From positions 2,480,001-2,544,000 of the forward strand of contig NZ_CP168496.1 in the NCBI RefSeq assembly GCF_042944905.1: a DNA stretch of 64,000 bases, written 5' to 3'. Numbering within the stretch: position 1 is the first letter of the stretch; the number at the start of each line of letters is the position of its first letter. A program made the translations under genes and the position numbers. Source of the stretch: Psychrobacillus sp042944905 (lineage in GTDB: Bacteria; Bacillota; Bacilli; Bacillales_A; Planococcaceae). Shown here one piece after another: positions 34,529-43,496 of the stretch. The notes beneath the pieces are model-generated. The model did not search any database and was not told the origin of the DNA. It worked only from the letters and a program-made list of their open reading frames with translations.

Positions 34529-35340
34529 TTTTCGTCTTTCTCCTTCACTACTCGATTTTTTGCTAATATAAATATTGGCTCTAAATCTCCATTTTCATAT
34601 ATAAAAGATAATGAAGTAATCGGTACAGTTCCAACTGTAAAAAAATGCATCGTCATTTGAGCTAGAACATCGTACCCCGTTTCATTTCTTATATCACCAA
34701 TAATCATAACATCTTGATGGGGTACAGAAATAGTCATATCACCGATAATTATCTTTTTCATTTCCTTTAGTAGAGATTCATTGAGTATTCTACTTGCATC
34801 ATACCCGTCATTGTTGTTGAAGAAATAAAAAATATTTCCAGCTACTTCATCTTTTTTATAGTTATTTACTAAATTTCGAACTTGAAAAATGGATTTCTCT
34901 CGAATTTCAGTTTCACGAATCCCCCAACCCTCTAGCATTTTTTCATCAAGTAAACGATAAGTTTTCCCAAGATCTAATGCATAATATATTCTCGTTTCTG
35001 CCGTATGATCTTTGGTGATAAAACGATTTCCTTCATTCGATTTTGTAGGAAAGGATGTAGAACGAATGACTGGATAGATAGATGAAGATGGATTAATGTC
35101 TCCAGCCTTTTCCTTTTCCATCGCTTGGAATGTTTGATGAATCATATAGATTACTTCTTCAATAACTTGTTCTTTTTTTGTTTCGTATTTTGCTAAAATC
35201 GGAGGAACAGAAATATCAATTCCTTTGTTAATCGCTTTATGTGTAAGGCGAAGTTTGTTCGTCTCTCGATTATAATCGTATTCATATGTTTCTTCCGAAA
35301 GCTTCGTTTTTAATACACGTATGAGTTCTTGCGCTTGCAT
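34525..35340 (-). CDS. ytpQ: DUF1444 protein YtpQ
   Basis: A 271-residue soluble protein of the DUF1444 family, close to B. subtilis YtpQ in length. Function is unknown. It has no signal or membrane segments. The gene starts after GGAGGGG. In Bacillus it directly follows ytpP; here a 570-bp gap filled by two family 1 repeats (copies E and F) separates them. Confidence 0.9.
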   Translation of the reverse strand: MQAQELIRVLKTKLSEETYEYDYNRETNKLRLTHKAINKGIDISVPPILAKYETKKEQVIEEVIYMIHQTFQAMEKEKAGDINPSSSIYPVIRSTSFPTKSNEGNRFITKDHTAETRIYYALDLGKTYRLLDEKMLEGWGIRETEIREKSIFQVRNLVNNYKKDEVAGNIFYFFNNNDGYDASRILNESLLKEMKKIIIGDMTISVPHQDVMIIGDIRNETGYDVLAQMTMHFFTVGTVPITSLSFIYENGDLEPIFILAKNRVVKEKDEK

Positions 35341-35402
35341 AGTTACCCCTCCTTTTCATAAAAAAATTACTTTTTCAGTTATCATTTCCAAAACATCTTA
35401 TA

Positions 35403-35670
35403 AAAGTGCAAGCGCCCTTTAAGTGCATCTTGTCTTTACCGTTTCCAGAGTACTTTGGACGAAACATTGGCTACACTATTACCATTAGAGTTTTGGATAA
35501 TCTTGTGGCCGATGTTTGTCCCTCGCCCTCTTGGAATATGTAGTGACAAGGTGCATAAGGTTTGGTTAATGAGAGAATAAATCCTATTCTACTCTTTTAA
35601 AAGCGGACGAAGATGCAATTTCGTCCGCTCAGCGCTTCTTTATTAATGGATACTATCTATTTTTTTCTAG
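35403..35670 (+). repeat. Family 1 repeat, copy E (lacks the central hairpin)
   Basis: Has the 5' module (GTGCAAGCGCCCTTTAAGTG, GTACTTTGGACGAAACATT, CTACACTATTAC), a short degenerate junction where the hairpin would be, then CTTGTGGCCGATGTTTGTCC, GGTTTGGTTAATGAGAGAAT and the terminal inverted repeat AGCGGACGAAG...TTTCGTCCGCT (35602-35629). It is oriented opposite to the flanking leftward genes. 35671-35846 shows nothing recognisable. Confidence 0.85.
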
Positions 35671-35846
35671 TACCATCTACTCTAATCAGGCACTCACTGA
35701 TTCGTGTATACTTTGTAAGGTAAAAGTAAAAAAATCTATATCAATCCATTGTAAGATATGAAGCACAACTTATAAACACTAACCAGAGCCCCTCTACATC
35801 TAGAACGTACCTTGCAGCAAATTTCATATACTTTTTTGTATCACTT

Positions 35847-35910
35847 GAGAAAAACGCTAGGGTCCTTTAAGTGCTTCTTGTCTTCACCGTTTCCAGAGTA
35901 CTTTGGATAC
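35847..35910 (+). repeat. Family 1 repeat, copy F (5' module fragment)
   Basis: About 64 bp (GAGAAAAACGCTAGGGTCCTTTAAGTGC, then CCGTTTCCAGAGTACTTTGGA) matching the start of copy E. It stops a few bases before the ytpP stop codon, so it was either truncated there or inserted against the gene. Confidence 0.75.
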
Positions 35911-35913
35911 TAA

Positions 35914-36225
35914 TTAGATTGTTCGTAAAAACGATTCGATTTCTTCTTGTGTTTTGCGATCTTTGCTAACAAAACGTCCTTTTTCTTCTCCACTGTCAAA
36001 AACAATAAAACTTGGAATGCCGAAAATATCTAATTGAATACAAAGATCTATAAATTTATCTCGATCAACGGATATAAATTGGAAATCCGCAAAATTTCCT
36101 TCCACTTCCTTCATAAAAGGATCTATGAAATGGCAGTCTGGACACCAGTCCGCTGTAAATTTAAAAACTACTTTGCTCGCTTGTTTAAGCTCGTCAAATT
36201 GTTCAATAGATGTTAGATTTTCCAC
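35914..36225 (-). CDS. ytpP: Thioredoxin-like protein YtpP
   Basis: 103 residues with one thioredoxin fold; the active site is ADWCPDCHF (Cys28, Cys31), different from the WCGPC of classical thioredoxin, so it is probably a specialised dithiol oxidoreductase. A conserved cis-proline follows (FGIPSFIVF). The GTG start at 36225 follows AAAGGAGGGA. The lipoprotein gene ends 13 bp upstream, suggesting cotranscription. Confidence 0.92.
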   Translation of the reverse strand: MENLTSIEQFDELKQASKVVFKFTADWCPDCHFIDPFMKEVEGNFADFQFISVDRDKFIDLCIQLDIFGIPSFIVFDSGEEKGRFVSKDRKTQEEIESFLRTI

Positions 36226-36238
36226 TTATGTCCCTCCT

Positions 36239-36751
36239 TTAGTTAGTTGAAATGGATCTTACAATCTTCATCATATGTTCTAGGTTTAAAGCAATATTAT
36301 GCTGTTTTGATATAGTTGTAAGTTTAATTCCACCAATACTCGTGATTAATTCAAAGTTATCTTCACTATTTTGAATAATTGCTGCAAAACCAAAACGTCC
36401 ATTTTGTTCAAATGTATTCTTTTCAACTATTTTTAAATTAGTATCTGCGATCATTAAATCATAATATAGTCGACTTCCAGGAAGCTCATTTGGGTTAACA
36501 AATAAAATGTATGAATCTTTTCCTTTAGATAATAGAATATTAGTTTGATCCGATGCGTCTTCAATAGCAAACCCCGTTGGCAAGAAGACTTTCAAGTTAC
36601 CCACTTTTTCGTTAGCCTTTTCAGCATCTCCTTGGAACACTATTTTGGCATTCTCAATCCCATCTGCTGCTTGCTCTTCTACTGAAGAACAGCCTACCAA
36701 TAAAATGACAGCTAGTGACACGATACATAATCGCATCCAATGTCGAGTCAT
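36239..36751 (-). CDS. Lipoprotein of unknown function
   Basis: 170 residues with a type II signal peptide: basic start MTRHWMR, a hydrophobic core and the lipobox LLVGC, with the lipid-modified cysteine at about residue 21. The mature protein is a single globular domain of roughly 145 residues without motifs I recognise. TAGGAGGAAGG precedes the ATG. It lies just upstream of ytpP and downstream of the DUF84 gene on the same strand, probably as one unit. Confidence 0.85.
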   Translation of the reverse strand: MTRHWMRLCIVSLAVILLVGCSSVEEQAADGIENAKIVFQGDAEKANEKVGNLKVFLPTGFAIEDASDQTNILLSKGKDSYILFVNPNELPGSRLYYDLMIADTNLKIVEKNTFEQNGRFGFAAIIQNSEDNFELITSIGGIKLTTISKQHNIALNLEHMMKIVRSISTN

Positions 36752-36814
36752 TTACCTTCCTCCTATCAAAGCATAACTGCTATATAGTTTAACGATGATT
36801 CATACTCCATGCAA

Positions 36815-37336
36815 CTACATTAACTTTTTAGAAAGCTCGTACTGTCCAATTAGAAGCAACATAATGTGCTCGAACATATCACTTCTTTTAACAAGGCCAT
36901 TCGTAAATACGCCAATCGCGCCTTCATCATGACGGATATCATTCTTATTCGTATAGACGTCCATTACCGGCCCAAGTTCCGAACCCGCTTTCAACTGAAT
37001 TGCAATTTCTATTGGCAAAGGGATACCCGCTCCAGCAGCAGTAAAAACTGTGCCATCATTTGTTACAAGAGCCCCCCAATTACAAATATACATGATTCCA
37101 TCTATTTCATTCACTCCACCTTCTAAGCCTATCCCAAAGGTTGCTTCCGAGTTCTCCATCAATTGTTTAGCACGGTTAATGGCACCTTGCCTAGTTTCTT
37201 CATCACTCATTGGTTGGTTTGATACAAGAGATGATACTTCTATATTTTTAAATTCTGCATCTGGATAATATAATGTAGAGATTGTGTGTACCGCTTTTGT
37301 TTTAGCTCTATTATTAGTTCCTATTAATATTTTCAT
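36815..37336 (-). CDS. DUF84 protein, probable non-canonical purine NTP phosphatase
   Basis: 173 residues. The DUF84 family includes E. coli YjjX, an inosine/xanthosine triphosphatase that clears damaged nucleotides. Visible family features are IGTNNRAKTKAV at the start, FGIGLEGGV, and WGALVTNDGTVFTAAGAGIPLP. The catalytic assignment is by family only. It is in line with ytoP upstream and the lipoprotein gene downstream. Confidence 0.83.
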   Translation of the reverse strand: MKILIGTNNRAKTKAVHTISTLYYPDAEFKNIEVSSLVSNQPMSDEETRQGAINRAKQLMENSEATFGIGLEGGVNEIDGIMYICNWGALVTNDGTVFTAAGAGIPLPIEIAIQLKAGSELGPVMDVYTNKNDIRHDEGAIGVFTNGLVKRSDMFEHIMLLLIGQYELSKKLM

Positions 37337-37383
37337 ACAATGTATCTCCTATCTAGAAAAAAGGATGCCACTAGGGCACCCAA

Positions 37384-38457
37384 TTATACATTTGCTTTTA
37401 TTGTTTCTAAAGTTGTTCGGTCACATGTCTTTACTAATTTAGTAATCAATTCTTTTGCTGCAGCATAATCATCTGTATGAATAATGGAAGCAGAAGTATG
37501 GATATAACGAGAGCATATTCCAATTACTGCACTTGGTATTCCTTCATTTGATGTATGAACACGACCTGCATCTGTTCCACCTTGAGAGATGAAATATTGA
37601 TAAGGGATTTTATGCGTTTCCGCTGTATCTAATACAAATTCTCTCATACCTCGATGCGTTATCATCGTACGGTCAAAAATACGTAAAAGAGTTCCTTTTC
37701 CAAGTTGACCAAATTCATTTTTATTCCCAGAAGCATCATTGGCAGGGCTAGCGTCTAATGCAAAGAATAGATCAGGATTAATCATATTCGCTGAAGCTTG
37801 TGCACCGCGTAGTCCAACTTCTTCCATTACATTTGCTCCTGAATAAAGCATATTCGGTAATTGCTCATTTTGCACTTCTTTTAATAATTCAATAGCAAGT
37901 CCGCAACCATAACGGTTATCCCAAGCTTTTGCCATAATCTTTTTATCATTTGCCATTGGTGTAAAAGGACAAACAGGAACAATTTGATCTCCTGGTTTAA
38001 CACCCATCCGAAGCACATCTGCTTTATCGTCTGCACCAATATCGATTAACATATTCTTAATATCCATTGGTTTATTTCGCATCTCATCACTCAATAGATG
38101 AGGTGGTATCGATCCAATTACACCAGGAATTGTTTTTTCATTCGTCACAATCTCTACTCGTTGAGCAAGTAGAACTTGGCTCCACCATCCACCCAACGGT
38201 TGAAAACGAATCATACCGTTATCTGTAATGCCGGATACCATAAAACCAACTTCATCCATATGGCCTGCTACTAAAATTTTCGGGCCATTTTCATCGCCTC
38301 TTTTAACGCCGAAAATACCACCTAAATTATCTTGTACAATTTCATCTGAATACTTTTCCAGCTCACTGCGCATAAAAGACCGAACTGCATGCTCATTACC
38401 CGGTGCCCCTGGTAATTCTGTTAATGTTTTAAATAGCGAACGTGTTTCCTCATTCAT
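37384..38457 (-). CDS. ytoP: M42-family aminopeptidase YtoP
   Basis: A 357-residue dinuclear-metal exopeptidase of the glutamyl aminopeptidase/cellulase M family. Metal-ligand motifs are visible: AGHMDEVGFMV, KAWDNRYGCGL, NVMEEVGLRGA, FALDASPAND, and a final HTSNEGIPS...RYIHTS segment. These enzymes are cytoplasmic and usually assemble into large tetrahedral particles. GGAGG precedes the ATG. It heads the leftward ytoP-DUF84-lipoprotein-ytpP group and is divergent from ytzB. Confidence 0.94.
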   Translation of the reverse strand: MNEETRSLFKTLTELPGAPGNEHAVRSFMRSELEKYSDEIVQDNLGGIFGVKRGDENGPKILVAGHMDEVGFMVSGITDNGMIRFQPLGGWWSQVLLAQRVEIVTNEKTIPGVIGSIPPHLLSDEMRNKPMDIKNMLIDIGADDKADVLRMGVKPGDQIVPVCPFTPMANDKKIMAKAWDNRYGCGLAIELLKEVQNEQLPNMLYSGANVMEEVGLRGAQASANMINPDLFFALDASPANDASGNKNEFGQLGKGTLLRIFDRTMITHRGMREFVLDTAETHKIPYQYFISQGGTDAGRVHTSNEGIPSAVIGICSRYIHTSASIIHTDDYAAAKELITKLVKTCDRTTLETIKANV

Positions 38458-38628
38458 CTGTAAAGCCTCCTAAAGCTACGTATCAATTTAATTTAGTGAA
38501 AATAAAGATTCCTTTTCTATTGTAATAAAAGTTTGAACTGTTTACTACAGATAAACTTCGACTTCCGAAAAATTTATTTGAATGGTGATGTATGTTACAC
38601 TAAAAAAAAGACGCAAGGAGGAGTAGTA

Positions 38629-38943
38629 TTGAAGCTTCGTGATTATATGATGGGTCTTGGAACAGGTATTGTAATTGGAATAGTCGCCAGTCGAGCTGCA
38701 AGCAAAATGGATATTAATCGATCTGCAGAACTTATTTTAAAGGAAATAAAAAATTCATTTAAACAGGAAGGTCCAATTGATGGTTCATGGATTTTCATGA
38801 GCCCTGAACCTTTTAAGAAAGAAGCTATTCATATCAATGTATATAAAGGCGGAATTTCTCGCGTAAAAAATGGTCTACTCGAACAATTTGAGTTCGCTGC
38901 TGATGCAAAAACAGGAACAGTTGTGGAGTTAGTAAAAGTTTAA
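38629..38943 (+). CDS. ytzB: PepSY-domain small protein YtzB
   Basis: 104 residues from the TTG at 38629, which follows AAGGAGGAG; the longer frame upstream has no ribosome-binding site. The N-terminus has a short hydrophobic segment (MMGLGTGIVIGIVAS) that may anchor it to the membrane. The rest has a PepSY-like pattern: IFMSPEPF, then YKGGISRV and a C-terminal AKTGTVVELVKV strand. Function is unknown. Confidence 0.85.
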   Translation: MKLRDYMMGLGTGIVIGIVASRAASKMDINRSAELILKEIKNSFKQEGPIDGSWIFMSPEPFKKEAIHINVYKGGISRVKNGLLEQFEFAADAKTGTVVELVKV

Positions 38944-39206
38944 GTTAAACATATAGGAAATATACTTTTTCGAACGGATTGATATAAATTTAAGTTACTG
39001 TATTTTGAATTGCTTGAAATAAAAACAGATGTATTTGAATTAAAAAATATAAAATAACAGGTCTGTTGATTATCCAGAAATGACCTGTAATTTACCGCTT
39101 AACTTTGTAATATAGTACTAGGTATAATGAAGAGTAACTTATCTATTCGGCAAGATATATAATTAGTATTGCCATAATTAAAATCAGCAAGAAGATCATT
39201 GTAGAT

Positions 39207-39933
39207 ATAATGCGTCGTAAGGAAGTTGCCACTGGGATTTCCACTGCAGGGCGGACGCTTTCCGTGGGGTGAGCGATGCCCCATCACCGACGCTACGCGT
39301 ACGATGTGATGGGGCATCTGTCTCACTCATCCCACAGGAGTCGCCGCCCTTTCGCTACAATCTCAAATAAACTTGCTAACTATTTGGTAATGTTGCACAA
39401 CAGCAAAATTATCCGCTCTATTTATCCAGTTATCCAGATATTATCACCCAATAAATAATGCGAAACATACGGTAAGTTTTCAATTGAAACTTATAATCTA
39501 ATGCCAAGTAAAGGCTATATTGAGAGAAAGTAATAGCAACAAGTCCCCATCATGCATAATATATTGATCGGGTGCAATTAATTAGTGGCATTTCACTCTA
39601 TGTTAAGGCTTTATTAGGAGAAATGGTCTCGTTTGCGATAGTTTTTGTCTCGTTCTTAGGGAAATTTGTTGCGTTCATCACGTGATTGGTCTCGTTCAAC
39701 CATTTATTGGATTTTATTTTAGAAAAAACTTCATAAGTTTGAACGAATTATTGTGGTGACACTGAATAGCTAGCAAATATGCTGGATTGTAGCGGCAGGC
39801 GGCGACTCCGGAGGGATCAGGGAGACAGATGAGACAGCACAAGCGGCGCGCATGCGACGGTGCTGGCTCATCGCTCCCCCCTCGGAAAGCGTCCGCCTAA
39901 AGCGGAAATCCCGTGGTCACTATGACGCATTAT
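39207..39933 (+). repeat. Composite inverted-arm element R2
   Basis: Ends are inverted repeats ATAATGCGTC and GACGCATTAT. The left arm (to about 39360) has a hairpin GCCCCATCAC / GTGATGGGGC; the right arm (from about 39785) matches R1's left arm inverted, with hairpin GATGAGCCAGCAC / GTGCTGTCTCATC. The core has GTCTCGTT at 39626, 39647 and 39689 and the variant GTTGCGTT at 39668, all spaced by 21 bp. No gene is present. 38944-39206 holds only a weak ACAGGTC/GACCTGT hairpin (39057-39089). Confidence 0.85.
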
Positions 39934-40017
39934 CCCTTTACTGTTCGTAATAATAAGCATCGAAGTTCCCAAAATTAACCTTAGGCATACCAAACTTGCA
40001 TAATCTGAAATTGAACA

Positions 40018-40066
40018 GACTGAAGGCAAACCCGATAATAATCGTGTTTGCCTTCAGTCTTTTTTG
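40018..40066. terminator. Strong hairpin between R2 and ytnP
   Basis: GACTGAAGGCAAAC / GTTTGCCTTCAGTC hairpin. The run of six T residues is on the plus strand, facing the convergent side. On the ytnP strand the following sequence (TGTTCAATTT) is only partly T-rich. It probably stops both ytnP transcripts and rightward read-through from R2. Confidence 0.7.
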
Positions 40067-40067
40067 G

Positions 40068-40919
40068 TTAGGGTTTTAAAGTTCGTTCTACTTTATCCAC
40101 CATTTCTTTCCCATCAGCTGACCATTTAACCAAACGATAAAAGGCATCGTGATAAAAACTGAACCAGTAATTTTGGAGTATCCCTTCATTCACCCATTTT
40201 TCTTTGGCGAATACAGAAGTCATTGGATAATCATCATATGCCAACACCCACAATGGATTTTGATGGGCATGCGTTGGCATTAAGTCTGCCATATGAATAA
40301 TGGTTTCTCCATTTTGTTTAAACAAAATAATACTATGCCCATCGCTATGACCACCAGTATGAATCATCTCAATACCATCCAATACTTCTATGGAATTTGA
40401 AAACGGGATAACTTGCCCTTCAACTGGTTCCCAGTTCTCTTTCCAATAAGTATTTCGTGAACGAATATTTGGATTTCTCATCTCATTCCATTCGACATCT
40501 GATACGTAAATTTTCGCATTTGGAAAACTTGATACCAACTTATCATCTTCCCATCTTGTTAAACCACATGCATGGTCAAAATGGAGATGCGTCATGAGAA
40601 TTAGATCAATCTCTTCAGGTAAAATTCCTAGTTGAGCTAGATCGTCCTCCACCTGAGATTGAGCGGACACTCCATAATTTCTGAGTTGTTTCTCTGTAAA
40701 TTTTCCGAAGCCAAGTCCTGCTTCCATCAATATATTATGTCCTTTGTATTGAATGAAAAGAGGATCTGATGGTAACTCAATTTGATTTTTTTCATTGACG
40801 GGGTATTTCTTTTCCCATAGTGGTTTTGGCACTACACCGAACATGGCACCCCCATCCATGTAAGTTGTCCCGCCCTTTAGCCAAGTTAACGACATGTCGT
40901 GAAATTGAAACGTATCCAT
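40068..40919 (-). CDS. ytnP: Metallo-beta-lactamase-fold lactonase YtnP
   Basis: 283 residues. The zinc-binding motif HLHFDH is at 111-116, and further ligands lie in IHTGGHSDGHS and HMADLM. B. subtilis YtnP hydrolyses N-acyl-homoserine lactones and interferes with streptomycete signalling; the same is inferred here from high similarity and length. It is the last gene of the pepV-to-ytnP operon, 16 bp after trmB. Confidence 0.92.
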   Translation of the reverse strand: MDTFQFHDMSLTWLKGGTTYMDGGAMFGVVPKPLWEKKYPVNEKNQIELPSDPLFIQYKGHNILMEAGLGFGKFTEKQLRNYGVSAQSQVEDDLAQLGILPEEIDLILMTHLHFDHACGLTRWEDDKLVSSFPNAKIYVSDVEWNEMRNPNIRSRNTYWKENWEPVEGQVIPFSNSIEVLDGIEMIHTGGHSDGHSIILFKQNGETIIHMADLMPTHAHQNPLWVLAYDDYPMTSVFAKEKWVNEGILQNYWFSFYHDAFYRLVKWSADGKEMVDKVERTLKP

Positions 40920-40935
40920 TCTCCCAGGTCCCCTT

Positions 40936-41577
40936 TTACACGTATTTTGCTTCTACTCGATAAATCGGTTGTCCCTTTGCAGAAAATTTCTCCTCGTATT
41001 CTGTCATAATATTATCTTCTGGCATATTTGCATGTAAATCGAGTGACACATCTTTTATTAACATCCCATAAGCCGACATGCTCATTAAAGAATATTCGAA
41101 TAAACCACGATTATCCGTTTTAAAATGAATTTCAGCATTATCTACTAAAATAGATTCATATAGTTTTAAAAACACTTCATGTGTTAGACGTCTTTTTGCA
41201 TGTCTAATTTTCGGCCAAGGATCAGAAAAGTTTAAATAGACGCGGTCTACATCATTTTTTTCAAAGTACTTTGCCAAATCTGCTCCATTTACTTTTAACA
41301 AGCGTAAGTTCGGTAGTGGTTGTGCAGCAAGCGCATTTTCTAATGCACTTACGATTACACTATCATATAGCTCAATCCCAATATAATTAATAGCAGGATT
41401 TTGTTTAGCCATGCCTGTTATAAACTGACCTTTTCCTGTACCAACTTCTATATGGAGTGGATTATTATTTTTAAATTCAGTATTCCATTTTCCTTTTAGG
41501 TCTTCTGGATTTGGAATTACAATTTCAGGATGAGCATTTATAAAATCATCTGCCCATGGTTTATGTCTTAACCTCAT
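40936..41577 (-). CDS. trmB: tRNA (guanine-N7-)-methyltransferase
   Basis: Methylates G46 of the tRNA variable loop using S-adenosylmethionine. 213 residues with the SAM loop HIEVGTGKGQFITGMA, YIGIELYDSV, and the TrmB signature YLNFSDPWPKIRHAKRRL. It starts 4 bp after ytlR's stop codon. Confidence 0.96.
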   Translation of the reverse strand: MRLRHKPWADDFINAHPEIVIPNPEDLKGKWNTEFKNNNPLHIEVGTGKGQFITGMAKQNPAINYIGIELYDSVIVSALENALAAQPLPNLRLLKVNGADLAKYFEKNDVDRVYLNFSDPWPKIRHAKRRLTHEVFLKLYESILVDNAEIHFKTDNRGLFEYSLMSMSAYGMLIKDVSLDLHANMPEDNIMTEYEEKFSAKGQPIYRVEAKYV

Positions 41578-41581
41578 TACA

Positions 41582-42520
41582 TTAACACCCTTTACTTTTT
41601 GGTTTTGCCAATTTCCAAGCTTTTGATTGTACAGAAAAAGAATAACTTTGATCTACATATGTCATACAAGAGAACTCTCCATCTACATGTCCATATACTT
41701 GATCATGCATTGTTATTCTAAAATTCTTCGCTTGAAATTGTTTCACTTCTTTATACTTTGTATGTTTGCCGAAAAAAACAGTTCCGAATATAAATAATAG
41801 TTTCCATCTAGCTAATTTATTCACTACTGTCATTTCGATTAATTGATCATTTGGTTGAGAGTTTGGAGATATCTTCATTCCTCCACCGAAAAACGGCTGA
41901 TTGCATACGACTATAAACCAAACATCATCAAACTTTATCGTATCTTCTTCCGTATGTAAAGTGAAGGAAAATCTATTAAATGTTAATAGTTCTTTTATCA
42001 CATATAGTATGTACGTTAATTTCCCTAATTCTAATGCATTTAACCACTTTTTCCACTTGGAATTATTGACAGAATAAACTACTTTCGCATCAAAACCAAA
42101 ACCTGCATTATTTACAAATCCATAGGAATTTTGAGTTGATATTTGCTTCCCAAAATCTAATTCCTCATATGGATTAACATCATTTACATACTCCTGTAAC
42201 TGTTCTACCGTTTGAAAAACAGAAAATGTCCGACCAAAATCATTTCCACTACCTGCAGAAATAACTCCAATTCGCACATGTTCATATTCAATTACACCAG
42301 AAATTATTTCGTGAATTGTTCCATCTCCACCAATGGCAATAATGATTACATCTTCCGTGCTATTTTCTGCACAATTCTTAGCAATTTCTGTGGCGTGTCC
42401 GCTATATTCTGTAAGATAATAACTGTAAGGAAAGGTTATTTTAGCTTTCCAAGCCGCCCATATTTTTTTCGCTCGTCCACGACCTGCATATTCGTTCACA
42501 ATGAAGACGACTTTATTCAT
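41582..42520 (-). CDS. ytlR: Lipid kinase, diacylglycerol kinase family (YtlR)
   Basis: 312 residues with the DAG kinase catalytic domain: VNEYAGRGRAKKIW nucleotide-binding start, IAIGGDGTIHEII loop, GVISAGSGNDFGRTF. It probably phosphorylates diacylglycerol or a related lipid at the membrane; the exact substrate is unknown. Its start overlaps the ytlQ stop by 8 bp. Confidence 0.92.
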   Translation of the reverse strand: MNKVVFIVNEYAGRGRAKKIWAAWKAKITFPYSYYLTEYSGHATEIAKNCAENSTEDVIIIAIGGDGTIHEIISGVIEYEHVRIGVISAGSGNDFGRTFSVFQTVEQLQEYVNDVNPYEELDFGKQISTQNSYGFVNNAGFGFDAKVVYSVNNSKWKKWLNALELGKLTYILYVIKELLTFNRFSFTLHTEEDTIKFDDVWFIVVCNQPFFGGGMKISPNSQPNDQLIEMTVVNKLARWKLLFIFGTVFFGKHTKYKEVKQFQAKNFRITMHDQVYGHVDGEFSCMTYVDQSYSFSVQSKAWKLAKPKSKGC

Positions 42521-43493
42521 TTATTTCCTCACCGTCTACTTCCCAACCCGCTCTTGAATAGGAGGTTGTTTGTACTAGATCAAGTATCGACTGTGCAGCT
42601 TTAAATTGCATATGCTTCATAGGTGATGGGGATGACTTTAATGTCAAAAACCACTCTGAAAATTTTCTTGAATCCACAAATTGCGTATTAAAAGAAGTAC
42701 CCGGATAATCAATATATCCATTTCTCGATAGAATTACCTTTTTAATTGGCAAATCAATCTCTTCTTTCTTAAAAATTTGCAATAGGATTGACTCCATTCG
42801 CTTCAATCCAACCATAGGACTCAATATTTTCTTCTCTTCCGTACCGCTTTTTCGAACCCAGAAACGATCGCTGCTTCCTATATAAGCATCCAAATCTTTC
42901 GCCTCAAGTACAACTAGACAAATAATTTCTGTAGGCAATATTAGAAGAATATCCAGTTCAACTGGAGCTTTTTTTAGTTTTAATATGGGATAATAAAACA
43001 AGAAATAATTATCTGGAAGTTGTAAGGTAAGGGATCGCAATAATTTATCTCGCATAAACTTTGGATCAACATATGACTTTTCACGTAATGTTGAGCTAGC
43101 CCACTTCAATTGAAAATGAAAAAGCTGATTTAAATACATTCGCTTTAACTCTTCTTTCGTTTGTGGGTTGTACACAATATTAGGCTGAAAATGTAGCGTT
43201 GTAGCCTCCTCTAGGACAACATCTTCTTCTTGTAACTCCGTTGGTTCCCATGTAACTTCTTCCAATTTTTCTTCTTTCTTGCGATTAAGAAACTTTGAGA
43301 AAAGGGATTTTTTCTCAGACACTTCTACTTCATCTTCCTTTTCTAGCCAAGATGAGTCAAAAGCTCCTTTTTCCCATTCCACTTTTGTTCGTTCCCACTG
43401 TTGCTTCTTTAAACGAACGAATTGAGTAGGGTATCTCTTTAGATCAACTTGATAACGAGATATATAGTCTTGAAGCTTTACTAGTTGAGCCAT
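42513..43493 (-). CDS. ytlQ: YtlQ-like protein of unknown function
   Basis: 326 residues, with an acidic/basic, Glu-Lys-rich N-terminal third (about 1-110) and a more compact C-terminal part. That part has ELDILLILPTEIICLVVLEAKDLDAY, a strand-Glu-x-Lys pattern reminiscent of nuclease-related folds, but I do not see a complete active site. GGGGGAGG precedes the ATG. It is embedded in the operon between ytlP and ytlR. Confidence 0.85.
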   Translation of the reverse strand: MAQLVKLQDYISRYQVDLKRYPTQFVRLKKQQWERTKVEWEKGAFDSSWLEKEDEVEVSEKKSLFSKFLNRKKEEKLEEVTWEPTELQEEDVVLEEATTLHFQPNIVYNPQTKEELKRMYLNQLFHFQLKWASSTLREKSYVDPKFMRDKLLRSLTLQLPDNYFLFYYPILKLKKAPVELDILLILPTEIICLVVLEAKDLDAYIGSSDRFWVRKSGTEEKKILSPMVGLKRMESILLQIFKKEEIDLPIKKVILSRNGYIDYPGTSFNTQFVDSRKFSEWFLTLKSSPSPMKHMQFKAAQSILDLVQTTSYSRAGWEVDGEEINE

Positions 43494-43496
43494 TAC

